Source: Volvariella volvacea V23
Taxonomy: Eukaryota; Basidiomycota; Agaricomycetes; Agaricales; Pluteaceae
DNA: 58,749 nucleotides
Reading direction: 5' to 3'
Assembly (NCBI GenBank): GCA_000349905.1
Contig: KB722739.1
Coordinates: 725,683-784,431 of the forward strand
Shown: piece by piece, positions 32,061 through 43,784 of the stretch
Layout of the letters: every line of letters begins with the position of its first letter
How positions within the stretch are numbered: the first letter of the stretch is position 1
Translations under genes and position numbers: made by a program
The notes under the pieces: model-generated
Database searches by the model: none
Seen by the model: only the letters and a program-made list of their open reading frames with translations
What the model was told of the DNA's origin: nothing

Positions 32061-32950
32061 AGTATCGTAATTGAGATATTTCAACTTTACCTTATATTTG
32101 TGTACAGAATACTTGTATTTGTATCCCATTGCTCGCTGCACTGATGGAGCGAATTTAAAGCAATTGGAACCACTTAACATGTCTATGGCGCGAGGTATGT
32201 GTTAGCGGAGGAGTATAAGCAATCAATGAATGGATTCAACTGAACCCTTATCGTCGATTTATCCCCCCCATTGTAGTTGTATAGCCAGGAAGTGAGTTAT
32301 CTCCAACCCTACCATAGTCGGTATCAGTCGTTGCTTATAATATTATTGGGGTCTCCAAGCATCGGAATCAAGGCTCCAGAACGCCCATCACGTTCATCAG
32401 TAGCCGAGCTGGGGAGGTGTTACTGGAAAGCATACTGCAGTTGTTGCTAAGCTTAAAAAGTCAACTTAAGCTTAAGTCGCCTTAATGGCAGTAGGAAGAC
32501 TCATATTAAAAAGAATAGCAATGATGACAATAACAACACGACGAAGCCGTACGATGTTCACCGAGTGGCGTTCGTCACATGATCGCTATCCATCCAGCAG
32601 CTCTGCGCCGTTTGCGTGTCATGATTCGACTCTAAACATGCAAGTGCCCTCCTTCCTGCATCTTTTCTTGAAATTGGCAATGTGACGATATTAGCAAGGT
32701 GAAGAGGGAAGTGATATAGCTCAAAATCTCAAATCATATAAGTAAGGTTCAGCCTTAATCGCGATGGGAACTATCAAGACAATTGAGAGTATCTATATGC
32801 AATTACGAGACCGTTCGTGGTATTCGACGAGACTGGAATCATATCGAGGTGCTTGAGTGCGAAAGCCATGGGGGAGAACTTCGGTGGGTTAGCAGAGACC
32901 ATGAGAAGACGGTCACGGTAAGCGCTTGGGCCGTGCATCTATAACCCGGG
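32061..32950. other. Intergenic, nothing supported
   Basis: Spacer between convergent genes (3' ends of the nuclease-like gene and of F-box gene 2). Only short incoherent frames. Confidence 0.4.
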
Positions 32951-34282
32951 TTATTTGGAAATGGTCGGGAAATCTCCATCTAGGAATATGACTGATCATC
33001 ACACCCATGAGAGTAAGTGAAATAGGAATATAGGTATTGAAATCGGCTCACATTGCGGGATCGACACATGCAGCTGCTTTCGCTCCATCGTCCTCGGGAG
33101 CAGGTCCTGAATGTGCTGTATAACCTGTATATCGCGTGGATGATGAAGTTCAACTTGAACGTAGACACGCTCCAGCCTGCGGAATTGCCCGTTGACCAAG
33201 CATCTATCCAGCATATCCCAATCCGCCGGTTTAGTAGAAGTCAAACCGCTCTCGTAGTAGTAAGAAAACCAGAGGTGGAGTTCACGTAGTTCGTTACTCG
33301 TCGGCATACTTTGCAGTTGAGATGTCATCCAACGGACATATGACCCCTCACAACGGAGATTCTTGGCGACGAGCGTGAGACAGGCTAGTTGAGGCATGAC
33401 GGATAGGTCAAGGAGCCGGCCGGTTTCCAATGTCATGACTGCATGGTGAAGTTCAACGGAAAAACAAACCCCAAGAGGTTGACTAATTATCTTACCTGAC
33501 GATGGAACATCGACTGCGAAAGACGTGACAGATGAAAGTGGGAAAGTTGTCATGAAAGTGAGAAATTCCTCGTATTCATAAAGGTCGACAGCACACAGGC
33601 CGAAGGACTCGAGTTGGTGAAAATCCCAAGGACACGAGGGGTGTTGAAGATATCGAGTCGCAAGAATACTGTTCGTGTGTTCGGGTTTCAGCTCGTAGTA
33701 CGGACCCAGAAAAAGTAGCGTGACTAGAACACGAGCGTTTGGAGTCGGTTCGTCTTGAGTAAGTAGGAACGAAATGTTCCTGATCGATAGGTGGGTCAGA
33801 GAAGTGCATCGGTGGAGATCGCCGGTTGGAAATACGAAACTTCCAATGATAGAGAGACGTGTGATAGTCGGTCGACAACACTCGCGGATGATATCCATTC
33901 TGCTTATGCCGGAGTCTTTGTCCACTTCATCAAAGCCTTGGTCCCATTCACATTGAATTTTGAGTTGATTAAGGTTGATGAGAAGCTTAATGGTGTCGAG
34001 CAACAGTTTGCGATCAAAAGCGTACTGGGTGTCGAATTTGTTTATGAATAGAGATCGTGCAAGAGACAGGTGGGATGGAGGACAGCTGCGTAAGATCGCG
34101 AGTTTGTCGTTTATTTGGGAGGAAAGGACAAAGGATAGGTGACGAAATAAGTGTCTGCGTGCTGGATACACAAATGCCCAGCACACGAGACTACAAGAGT
34201 TTAATGTGGCATGATCATCTGCAAGGCGGTCGATAATGGAGTCTATGAGGTCCTGAGGTAGAGTGAGTAGAGTATCGCCCAT
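32951..34282 (-). CDS. F-box protein, three-exon subfamily, copy A (404 aa)
   Basis: Exons 34282-33496, 33438-33052 and 32991-32951 sum to 1215 nt. The F-box is at the N-terminus (LPQDLIDSIIDRLADDHATL then CSLVCWAFVYPARRHLFRHL). The rest is a leucine-rich repeat-like region with RPTITRLSIIGSFVFPTGDL, CTSLTHLSIRNISFL and HPSCPWDFHQLESFGL. Intron 1 (57 nt) is in frame, so an unspliced reading also looks open. The 41-nt last exon ends FLDGDFPTISK. The start at 34282 was chosen because the F-box follows at once, as in the paralogs; an open frame extends to 34408 without homology. Likely an SCF substrate adaptor; target unknown. Downstream (3') neighbour of the M35 gene. Confidence 0.8.
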
Positions 34283-35136
34283 TGGGTTACCTGGAAATTG
34301 CACGTACGAGTCCAAGTTGTAAAAGGGTATTGGAAAAGATCGAAAAGCCCATTGCAGGGTCTCAAATTCGGGTCTTTCCGAATCAGCACTCGAATTTGAT
34401 TTTGACAATTCCTACAGTACGAGGCTCCTGGTCTCCGCCGGCCTAAAAGCGCCTTGAGGCATTCTATTTCATTCCGCATGTAGTAGCTTGCTATCAAGAA
34501 CTTGTTTACAGAAAACCCTTGCGAAATCCATGACATCGCTCGTCATCGAACCACCACTCTGTACGTGAGAATGCCCTGGCTTCATCCTGAAGATGTAGTA
34601 TAACCTCTCAGGTTGAATAGAGAAAATATTGGAAAAGATATTGCACATGATCAGCTTATTTTACGTACGTACTCGACCCCCGAGGCATATTTAATGGGGA
34701 CTTCATGCATTGAAGGTCTACTTGCCTTCACCCGTTTCCGAGCCTGTGCGCGCCATTAAAGACGAGGCAGTTACGCACACGAGGACACATCTCCAAAGGC
34801 GAGGAAAACCAAACCCTTACGAGTTAAGGTATTGGTGCCACCAGGTTGGTTGAATTCCGTATGCTACTCGGTTTGTGATACACTTTCTAGAGACAGGTCG
34901 AACAACATATTTCCTCCCTGCTCGTATCGTTTACCATGCGAGTATTGCTCAGGGAAAGACGTTGGGAGACCTTTTGCTTGTGGTCTATGACTCCATTTGA
35001 CTGATACACCCACGCACGCGTGAAGCTCGTATACACGATGGGAATCATATAACACGTCGTAGATCAAAATTAGGTTCCAAGTTAATAAATGGTACCCACT
35101 AGTCAGGAAAATAGGCAGAGTACTATAAGCAGCGCT
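34283..35136. other. Spacer between F-box copy A and the M35 gene
   Basis: Contains the promoter of F-box copy A and the 3' flank of the M35 gene. No gene is supported. Confidence 0.4.
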
Positions 35137-36473
35137 TTAAGGGAGCGGTGGGTTATTCTCAGCAAAGTATTCATGGGAGTCGGCATTCATGACAGCTCTC
35201 TCTGGTTTGTCCCCAGCGAGGATTTGGCTCGCAGCTTGACCATAGGCGTAGTCCCTTGTTCCCCCGTTTATAGTAAAATGAGAGGCTTCATGAATGATCG
35301 TTCCGAACTGGTGTTATGTTATATGATCTAGCACCCAACACGAGATACCGAAGTAAAACAACGCACTTGGGAATCGGTACCAACGGATGGGACACTCCAG
35401 AAAGCTCCGCAAAAGTACATTCGTCCAAATCTTGTGACGAGATTAGAGTAATGGACACCATGACACGAATATGTGCGCTACTTACTGATCAGGATAGACG
35501 TAAGCATATGTACCCCGATGAATGCAAGTGCAGTCCCAGGTATAGTAGTCGAAGTTGTTATCACGAATTCGTTTGAAGTGGGATATCACGGTGTCTCGAC
35601 GGGGGAAAGTGAACGCCCCAAACCACGTAGTGTAGCGGGTGGTAGCAGCAGAGTGGCTATCCAAGTAGCTAGACGCATGAACCAGTGAGCCGAATAGTTC
35701 ATCAGGTATACGCTTCTGACTTACTTGTAAGCATTTGCGACATAAATAGTAGCAGTAGTAACGGCAGTGTTGATAATGTTCACTTGAGATGAGGTGCAAC
35801 CAACGAAATCTGCGCGCCTCCTAAGACGACCTGGAACTTCACGACGGGAAACGGAGAGACGACCAGAGAGGCTGGCTTTATATACACTACTATTGGCGTA
35901 GATAATTGAGATCTCATTTTTGCTGTTGACTGCGTAAAATCGATTGTTGGCCTCAAACGTGTACTCTCCAGCACCAGTGTTGGTGAAGTCGTATGCTTCA
36001 GAGACTGCCACATAACGAAGCGTGAAACCAGCTGAAAGGATCGAGGGTGTAGAGTTGCTTACGATTGTGCTCAATAGAGACTGATTCACCAGGAGCAAGA
36101 GTGATAAATCCTCCGTCTATCCTGGCAGAGACGGTCGGAACGAACTTGGCCCTGGCACCGGTGAATGTTGGGACATCTCCAGCTGCATCAGTGACTGTGA
36201 AGGTGTCGGTAGGTAAGGTAGAAAGTGGGCTATAAGGGTCGTCCAAAATCTTCAAGGTCTCATTGCCGGTGTTAGTAACATTAGCGAGGATTTTGAGCTT
36301 GTCGACGTCAACAACGGACGAGGGGCCTACGTTATAATTGAGGAGTTAGACGTATTGTATGTACGCAATGACAGAATCGCACCAGAGACCGTCAGAGAGA
36401 TGCTCTGGAGAGCCACTACATATACAGCGCTTATGGTAAGAGCAAAGAGCGTAGCGCGGATATAAGAGAACAT
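35137..36473 (-). CDS. Secreted M35 metalloendopeptidase (deuterolysin / peptidyl-Lys type), 350 aa
   Basis: Six exons (36473-36383, 36326-36063, 36004-35725, 35668-35486, 35430-35367, 35307-35137) total 1053 nt. A signal peptide (IRATLFALTISAVYVVA) precedes a propeptide beginning LQSISLTVSG, with DPYSPLSTLPTDTFTVTDAA and a basic processing-like site (PGRLRRR). The mature enzyme starts near DFVGCTSSQ and has TTRYTTWFGAF, YYTWDCTC, MYFCGAFW, the zinc motif TIIHEASHF, the aspzincin GTRDYAYG with the third ligand Asp, and ADSHEYFAENNP at the end. All catalytic residues are present, so it should be active. Family members such as GfMEP cut before Lys in secreted proteins. A TATA box lies upstream. 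The neighbouring F-box genes flank it on both sides. Confidence 0.92.
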
Positions 36474-37601
36474 GGGTAATGAAGGATTAAGGTTCAAACA
36501 GCGGTATGGTGGTCTTCAACACGGTTTGATGCTACTCGTTTTATAACCTTGAACCACTACGTTATAGGTACACACCTGAGCTAATGATGCTCACCGTTTC
36601 CACTTTCGTCAACAGCAAGTCGATCTACAGTGTTGAGATTAGTAGGGAATGGATAACAACCCGGTGCCCATACAGTGTGCGTGGGCGCATCAATGTGAGG
36701 TAATGCGTACGAGAGGCTTGAAGATGAGAAGGCACTTTGCTGTAACGTGATTCTCCTGCCCAGGATCCAAGTACTCGCGTGAATCACGATATCTTCGCTA
36801 TTTTCTAGAGAATTTAGTGAGTATTATTCCACGTATGACGAAGCGTACAAGCCAAATCGATCACCTACCGAGAGCATGCGTATTATGGATGACAAAGGAC
36901 AGACCCAAAGAATACTCGGATGACGTTGGAACAACGAGCGGCGTGGTCAATGTAACGCTCTGATGTCACCTTTGTCATGCAAGTGCCGAAGTTGTAGGGA
37001 GTGTCAGCAAGATAACCCCTACACACCGACAGTGCGCTTGCAATGTGTCAACGAATTCCTGTGACCTGTTGGTTCCGATTCCGGTGGGTAAGGCGAAACG
37101 CACACCAGTCAGCACTCGAACGTTTTGGAGACATACGAACGGCATGGTTACCTGACAATGACCACCAACCCTTTAACGCTAGCATTCCGTTGCGGGTCTC
37201 TCTCGGTCCAGCTGATGGAACTACCGTCGTCGTCGGAATCTCCGAGTCTAGAAAGCGCACAACAACAGCTGTGTGATCGTCCGTGAGGTGGTCAGTAATA
37301 GGATAACTGGGTCTGGGAGCAGCATGAGTAGGGTGTGCCGCGTTGAATTACTTTGTTTGGGAAAGTTCCGGATCGGTGAAATCCAAAATCCGGAAACTAG
37401 TAGGTAGCATGTTACAGCACGTCCTATAACCTCACTCTTTGCTGAATCAATACTCAGCCCTTTCAACTTACACACTCCTGAAGGGACAATAGGGGAATCC
37501 GTAGCAATTCTTTCGGCGATAGGATCGGGTTAAAAAGTGTATTCTGGGAATAATTAGTGTCAGGTAGACCACTACAACTCCCTTTCCATCCTTCTCAGAA
37601 A
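36474..37601. other. Spacer upstream of the M35 gene
   Basis: Holds the M35 promoter. Short frames on both strands (for example 37043-37276) have no family signature. Confidence 0.4.
36539..36545 (-). promoter_or_regulatory. TATA box of the M35 gene
   Basis: A TATAAAA on the minus strand, about 65 nt upstream of the ATG at 36473. The second M35 gene at 58406 has TATAAAG in a similar place. Confidence 0.5.
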
Positions 37602-38941
37602 CTAAAACGAGAGCGTTGGGAAATTCTCGTCCAGGAAATACCCTGATCATCACGTTGTCAGACAACACGAAAATACGATAACACACAACTTACATCGCGT
37701 TGTAGATACGTCGACATCTAGCACTTTTCGCTCCGCCGTCTTCGGAAATACGTCCTTGAATGCTTTTACGACTTCTTCATTGTCTATCCTTTGGGTGTTT
37801 GAGATCCAATATTGGAGATAAACCTTCAGAGATACATATTGCAGATTTTTGAACACGTCTTCAGCCAGACAATCGTCTAAACGGGACCATTCTTGCTCCC
37901 GTACCGAGATCATAGTGGCGTAATCTCTGAGCGTGATCCGGATATAAAATTCGTAGAGTTTATTGAGTGCGGGTATCTCGTGTAGTTGGGATATCATCCA
38001 AGGGATGAAACTCTGCTGAGACGGGGAATTCTCCTCGATCGAGAAAGTAAGGCAAGTCAATCGAGGTAGAAGAGACAGGTTAATGAGTTGATGGTCCTCC
38101 GGTGTTATAACTACCCACGTTGATAAGACAAGGAGCATTGAAATAAACCTAATGACTCACATTCTAGCGGAACTTCAACAGCGAATGACGTGACGTGTAA
38201 TAGGGGGTGATCCTCCATGAGCTTGATAAGCACCTCGTAGTCTTCCATGAATGCCGCGCGGAAGCCCAAGGTCCGAAGCTGATGGATATTCCAAGGGCAT
38301 GAGCTATGCTCAAAAAACCTATGAACGACGATGCTCCCTGCAGGGATGCCCACACTCATGGGTGTGCCAATATACAAACACTGAAGGGGTATGCGCGTGG
38401 TGGACGGCACTTCGTACGATGTCGGCAGGAGTGCGATGTGAGTGAGAGCCAGGTGGGTAAGAGACGTGCACTGATGGAGAGCATCAGAGGGGAATGCATT
38501 GCTCCCATACAGTGAAAGCCGGATGACACTTGGACGACAGCATTCGCGAACGAGGTCCTGAGGGCTAATACCAGACTCTTCATCCATCACAGTCAGCCCG
38601 TCCTCTGATGCACACAATATCTCTACTCTGGTGAGATTGACAAGCAATTGAAGAGTTCGAAGGAAGAGTTTCCGATCATAACGCCACCGAGAGCCGGTTA
38701 GTGGAATCGTTAGCGACTGGATGAGTGAAAGTTGGTGCTGGGGACGAGAGCATAGCTCAGAGAAATATGAATTGATAGAAACCTCAGAACCCCTGAGATG
38801 AATGAATAGATGGCGAAAGAGTTTTCGGTGGGAGGCGAGAGTAAGTTCTCTAGAAACAAGGCTGCAAGATTTTAACGTCTCAAAATCGTCCGAGACGTGG
38901 TCGATGATGGAGTCCAGTAGCTCTTGAGGCAACACCGACAT
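37602..38941 (-). CDS. F-box protein, three-exon subfamily, copy B (412 aa)
   Basis: Exons 38941-38161, 38110-37694 and 37642-37602 sum to 1239 nt. F-box at residues 1-45 (LPQELLDSIIDHVSDDFETL then CSLVSRELTLASHRKLFRHL). The repeat-like body has RECCRPSVIRLSLYGSNAFP, CTSLTHLALTHIALLP and HSSCPWNIHQLRTLGF, then DHQLINLSLLPRL after intron 1. The last exon of 41 nt encodes YFLDENFPTLSF. It is closest to copy E at 55570: both share VSRxL, DHQLI-LSLLP and TTR/ATR-W at the last junction. It lies 5' of the M35 gene, as copy E does of the second M35 gene. Confidence 0.82.
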
Positions 38942-39051
38942 GGCCTGTTGGTGCTGTGATGATGGTCATGTGACCAGCTCATCCAGCTGTTCCCAAATAT
39001 AATGAGACTCCGACTTTTACGCAGCGTGAGGTCGCATCAAAAATTTCCATT
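38942..39051. other. Short spacer
   Basis: Promoter side of F-box copy B, next to a probable mobile-element sequence. Confidence 0.3.
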
Positions 39052-39326
39052 TTGGGAACCGCCTCGGGCTCAAATTTTCTGACCACAAAGCCAAAGGGCA
39101 AGGCCAGTCAGGGTCGCACCCAAAACGGTAAGCGCAAGGTGGCGGAGACGACAGGTGAGGCCAGTGAGGGCCGAGGAAGGAAACGAGAAGCGGAGGATGG
39201 AGAAAACAAAGAGACTCCAGTGCAAATCACCGCATACATCCAGATCAAACACCCTCCCCCACCGAGTCGAGCAGGGCGAGGGAAAGCCAAGTCTGGGCCC
39301 CAGGCAAAGGCTGTCATTACCCGCAG

Positions 39327-39426
39327 NNNNNNNNNNNNNNNNNNNNNNNNNNNNNNNNNNNNNNNNNNNNNNNNNNNNNNNNNNNNNNNNNNNNNNNNNN
39401 NNNNNNNNNNNNNNNNNNNNNNNNNN
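39327..39426. other. Assembly gap (100 N)
   Basis: A run of exactly 100 N, the usual placeholder for a gap of unknown length. It lies inside the probable mobile element. Confidence 0.98.
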
Positions 39427-39503
39427 TTTGGCTAGCCAGGCCAGGGATGTGGCAAAGCACAGTCCCCGCCAAGTACCTAAGTACAGGGCTTGGATACATC
39501 TCA

Positions 39504-39567
39504 CCTAACTAAAGGCAGTCCGTAAAGCTAAATAGATAGTAGTCCATGTCCGACGCCTAACTAAAGG
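39504..39567. repeat. 12-bp direct repeat CCTAACTAAAGG, two copies
   Basis: Copies at 39504-39515 and 39556-39567, separated by 40 nt, just past the assembly gap. They may mark a terminal region of the mobile element. Confidence 0.6.
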
Positions 39568-40675
39568 TAGCAAACATGTCTATAAGAGAGAGCAACTCGC
39601 GCCCATGGTGCAGTGTCCAGTTATTACTCCTCCAGGGCGAACCGGGTTTTTGGGGCCCATCGTAACGAGCATGAATCCCCGCAGGCGGGGTGATATGTTG
39701 AGAGCTGGGAAGCATTTGATGATAGCTTCCATGGCTGAATTGGGGGCGCTGGTGTGCGGCGGGCGGGGTCTAGACCCTATACCCCTCCCTTATAGGTGTT
39801 GCCATGCCCACATGAAAAGCAGGTCTTACTTGGGGGGGACAGCCTCCCTCCCTACAAGGTGAGCCGCACGGCCATAAAAGAAGAGAAAACCCCCAGCCGA
39901 GGCTGAGGGTTGAGTATGAAGGAGGGGGTGTACTCACTGGTTGCGCCCGAGGTTGCCTGCCTTACTAGCGAATGACTGCCCTGCCACCGTGTTCTTGGTC
40001 GGTGCCCCGGCACATACCTGGTGTTCCCCTAATGTATACACCCGTATTGTGGGCTAGACGGATCACCCCAGACCACTCCTCACCCCACCCAACACCATCT
40101 GGTTGCATCCACCCAATCGCGCCTATCGATCATGTGCCCAACCAGGTGCCTAGCCTTGCAGCATGCAGGCAACTTACCCTCCTAGCCCGTGAGGGCATCA
40201 GAGGCACTGGAGGGTGTCCACGACGAGCGAGATGTAGAGGGGAGGAGCTTCCCAAATAGAAAGGTGGTGGTAAGAGGTCAAGGGTGCGAGCAACGAGGTT
40301 TTGATGTTCAGTATATTCAGGAACATCACCTCGGTCATTTCGGCCTGGTCAGTCAACCTGTCCGACCTAGATTTGCCGCTGCACAAAACATGTGGTGACT
40401 AAGCGCCCCGCACCATATTTGGGAACAGCTGTAATGCTGCACCAGCGAGTCCAGGCCGTGCTACAATTTTTTACATCAAGCAGTGCAACGTGAGAGGCGC
40501 TATTTAACCATTTTACGAAACTCTCTCGTAGCCACTTGGCCAAAGTAGGAGAGGATGCACACCGAACAGCGGGGAAAAGAATGATCTCTACCCTCAGATC
40601 CATCACGAAACGACAGGGAAATCATCATTTAAGCCTGTATTTAACCGGATGTAAGCATCGTTCTACGCACTCAAG

Positions 40676-41879
40676 TCAGCACACACCAGTTTCGTCGGTC
40701 TTTGACACTTCAACATGAACGGCTTTCTGATGTACAGCTTTTGGAAATAGACCTTTTATGGTTCGTGCGGTCTCCTCTTCCTCGTCACGGAGCCTCGGTT
40801 TCTGAACCATAATGTGAATCGACTCCAAGGCACTATGCACTGGCTCGGAAAGCACGTCATCCAATGGATTCCAGACATCCGGCCAACAACTGGGAAAGGG
40901 GTGGTCTTCAAAGTCAACCCAAAGGTGGAATTGGCGGATTTTGCTGTTAGGTGGGACGCGACGAAGCCCAAAAGGACTCTGGAACGTCACATTGCCCAAT
41001 CGAAAATGTGAGACAGGCGAGTTCCAGCATTGCAGACAATTCTATTAGAGGTTCGGGAAATTCTCGCCTTATGACTGAGGTATTCATGGTCAGTGTGGTG
41101 TTATCAGGTTTAATGCCACTTACGCTCGGATGGGGCTCTGAGTGCAAACGAGGTTATTGTAGCTGGGAATATGCTCCAAATGGAGAGAAGGCGCTCGTAC
41201 ACATCCAAGTCTTTGGGGGAAAGAGCCAATGACTCGAGTTGACCGGTGTCGAAAGGGCATGTGGAGTGCCGAAAGCTCCTATTTGATCGAGGAAGTGTTC
41301 GGGAGGAAAACACAAGGTGCCGAGGAATAAAGACTTGAGTCTGATACGAGACGGAGCGAGAGAAGATGGGGCCGAGAACGTCGTAAGGTTAAGTGACAAG
41401 TGAGTGAGTGATGTGCAGAGAAGGAGGCCGTCGGAGGGGAAATCGCGGACACAGGAAAGTGTGAGGTGTGTTATGGTGGGTCTACAACATTGGTGAAGTA
41501 GCTTCTCGTCGAGTGAGAGGCTCCAACCCTGCGCTCGAACTCGGACAAGGTTCACAAATGATCTCATTACCTCGAGGAGGAGATGTTAGTGCTCTTCATT
41601 TCGTTTGATATCATGCTTGGTGATGGATAGGTCCTGGACAAGCAACAAGCACAGGGGTGAAGCCAAGGACACCTTTCTAAGGCGATCAGTAATGGGATAG
41701 CCATCTCTTATAGTGAAAGAAATCTGCCGAAATAGGTTTTTCTGCGCCGGAAAAGAAAAGGATCGAGAGACGAGTGTGCAGGCTTTCAGAGCGTCTTTGT
41801 CGTCTTTGAGGTGTCCTACTATGCCTTCAACGAGTTCAGGTGGTAGCTCTGGAGGGAACATGGTGGTCGATGAGAGCAT
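40676..41879 (-). pseudogene. F-box pseudogene, three-exon subfamily, copy C
   Basis: The N-terminal F-box is intact (LPPELVEGIVGHLKDDKDAL then CTLVSRSFSFPAQKNLFRQI). Downstream the reading frame is broken: an in-frame TAA at about 41592 after KRNEEH, a frame change near 41285 between FPPEHFLDQ and HSTCPFDTGQLESLAL, and another near 40980 between TFSIGQCDVPESF and SKIRQFHLWVDF. The conserved phrases RPTITHLTLSC and CTSLTHLSLNL remain, so the parentage is clear. The intron 1 donor and acceptor (near APSER and VIRREFPE) are still recognisable. A relic of the same subfamily as its neighbours. Confidence 0.8.
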
Positions 41880-42172
41880 CGCATAATATTTCCGCAGCTA
41901 GATTGCAATGTGACTCGGCCCGGGAACCGAGCGCTTGCGAAAATGCGACATTGAAACAAACCATGCTGCGTTGTTAACCCAGATGCCGGATGCTCTTCCA
42001 AAGGTGTTGCTATCTTTTATTCCAAAGCACTGGTATTTAACGGGACAGCGCCGAGAAATCTATACCCAAAAACATGGTTGACCCACCAGCACTGTGGGGC
42101 CTAGCGAAAGAAGCCGCAAATGCACGACAGTCGACTTACACGTCCAGTATGAAACACGCAGACGTCTTTGGA
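41880..42172. other. Spacer between F-box relics
   Basis: No coherent frame; probably degraded flank of copy C. Confidence 0.3.
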
Positions 42173-42330
42173 TCAATGGCAGATCGCGTGGGCCATAAAT
42201 TTCAACCTCAGCATAATCGATGCCACCATATTGAATTGCCCATCGACCAGGCATTTGCCCAGCGCATCCCAATCTCCTCGAGTGTCTATCAAACTGTCCT
42301 TGGAAAAGTAGGTGACAGGTGAGATCTGGA
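42173..42330 (-). pseudogene. F-box C-terminal fragment, copy D-relic
   Basis: The minus strand encodes DTRGDWDALGKCLVDGQF followed by a few more residues and a TGA at 42173-42175. This matches the late exon-2 phrase of copies A and D (PADWDMLDRCLVNGQFRRL and RDWDALDDHLADERF). No F-box or N-terminal part accompanies it. It is a stranded piece of another member, lying immediately downstream of copy D. Confidence 0.6.
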
Positions 42331-42463
42331 AGCTCGAGGCATTGTGAAGTTGCGGTTGCTAACGGGTGGAGTGAATAAATAAACTAGGCGGCTGCGGAGT
42401 TTGATAGCCCTAGCTCCTATAGTATAAGTAGAAAGAGTGCAACATGAAAGCCATAACATGCGC

Positions 42464-43784
42464 TCAACGCTTGACAACCGGAAAATCTGCATCCAAATGA
42501 ACAGCTTATCACGGCGCCCATGTGAGATAGCAATATAAATATGAATGCATGCTTTACTTACGATCTGATACCGAAACATTCAGACTCTTCTGTTTTCTCG
42601 TCTTCCAGAGCACGCCATCAAGGAAGGATACAGTCGACATATCATAGCGTATATAATCTACATCCATCCGAATATAAACCCGTTTTAGCCCTTTGAAGCG
42701 TTCATCGGCCAGGTGGTCGTCTAACGCATCCCAATCCCTTGTGCGATCTATCCAGACATCATCGGGATCGAAAGAATACCAGAGGAGGAGTTCGCGAAGT
42801 TTGTTGTTTCTTGGAATTCTTCGTAACTGAGCTATTGTCCAGTTGATGAAATAGTGTTCACCCTGGGGATCTTCTGCGGCAAGTGTAAGGCACGATAGAT
42901 GAGGCATGATGGACAAATCGACGAGATGGTCATCTCCAAACCATATCTCTACGTAATACAGGGTAAATGAGGCCCATTAAGAACTAGAATAGTAGCTTAC
43001 CTGAGATAGGAACCTCAATAGCGAATGATGTAATGTGCAGAGGTGAGGGAACGATCATAAATCGGAGAAACTCTACATATTCATAAAGATCCACTGCACG
43101 AAACGCAAGGGATTCGAGTTGATGAAGATCCCAAGCGCACGATGGGTGTTGGAGGTATTGAGTTGCCAGGAGGCTGCTCGTGTATTCCTGAGGTAGTAAG
43201 TTATATGGTCCAAGGAATAACGACTTTATGGGAATCCGTGGAGGTGGTATGGAATCGACTTCGCTGACCAAGAATGAGACGTTTCTGAGAGATAGATGGG
43301 TGAGAGCTGTACATCGGTGAAGATCACCAGGTGGAAATACAAAGCTTCCGAAGAGTGTCATGTGGGTGATAGTTGGACGACAGAGTTCACGAATGATTCC
43401 CGCTCTGCATATGCCAGATTGATCGAGAATATCGAAGCCCTTGTCCCAGTAGCACCGGATTTCAACCTGATCAAGATTGACAAGCAGCTTTAGGGTATGA
43501 AGCAACAGTCTGTGATCAAAAACGAACGTGGTGTCAAGTCCGTAGAGATATAAGGACCGTGCCAGTAATAGGTGTGATGAAGGAAGGCTGGACAATATGC
43601 TGAGCTTTTCGTCTATCCCGGCAGCTAGACGAATTGATATGCACCGAAAAATGTGTCTACGGGTGGGGACAACAAATGACCAGGAGACGAGGCTAAGAAC
43701 ACGCAGTGTGTGGTTGTCGCCTGCAAGATGGTCAGTGATGGGGTCTATGAGGTCTTGAGGTAGAGTTGGGGGTATGTGCGACAT
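42464..43784 (-). CDS. F-box protein, three-exon subfamily, copy D (403 aa)
   Basis: Exons 43784-43001, 42948-42562 and 42504-42464 sum to 1212 nt. F-box at the start (LPQDLIDPITDHLAGDNHTL then LSLVSWSFVVPTRRHIFRCI). The body has RPTITHMTLFGSFVFPPGDL, CTALTHLSLRNVSFL and HPSCAWDLHQLESLAF, so it is closest to copy A. Intron 1 (52 nt) joins PIS to EIWFGDDHLVDL. The 41-nt last exon ends VHLDADFPVVKR. Intact; likely an SCF substrate-recognition subunit with unknown target. Confidence 0.8.

Larger units (their letters stand above)
39052..40260 (+). mobile_element. Probable transposon remnant interrupted by an assembly gap
   Basis: Plus-strand frame 39052-39326 encodes a Lys/Arg/Gly-rich start and then VQITAYIQIKHPPPPSRAGR followed by GKAKSG, a phrase pattern I associate with the N-termini of basidiomycete DNA-transposon proteins. 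The frame runs into 100 N. Beyond the gap the DNA is more G+C-rich than its surroundings up to about 40260 and holds a direct repeat and a short inverted repeat but no intact transposase. The location between duplicated F-box genes and the collapse of the assembly here both suit a repeat. Element class not determined; the coordinates are approximate. Confidence 0.4.

Noticed and set aside
39888..39911. Inverted repeat resembling a bacterial terminator
   Set aside because: Eleven-base arms with one mismatch and a two-base loop; no T-run follows and the genome is eukaryotic. Probably part of the mobile-element sequence.
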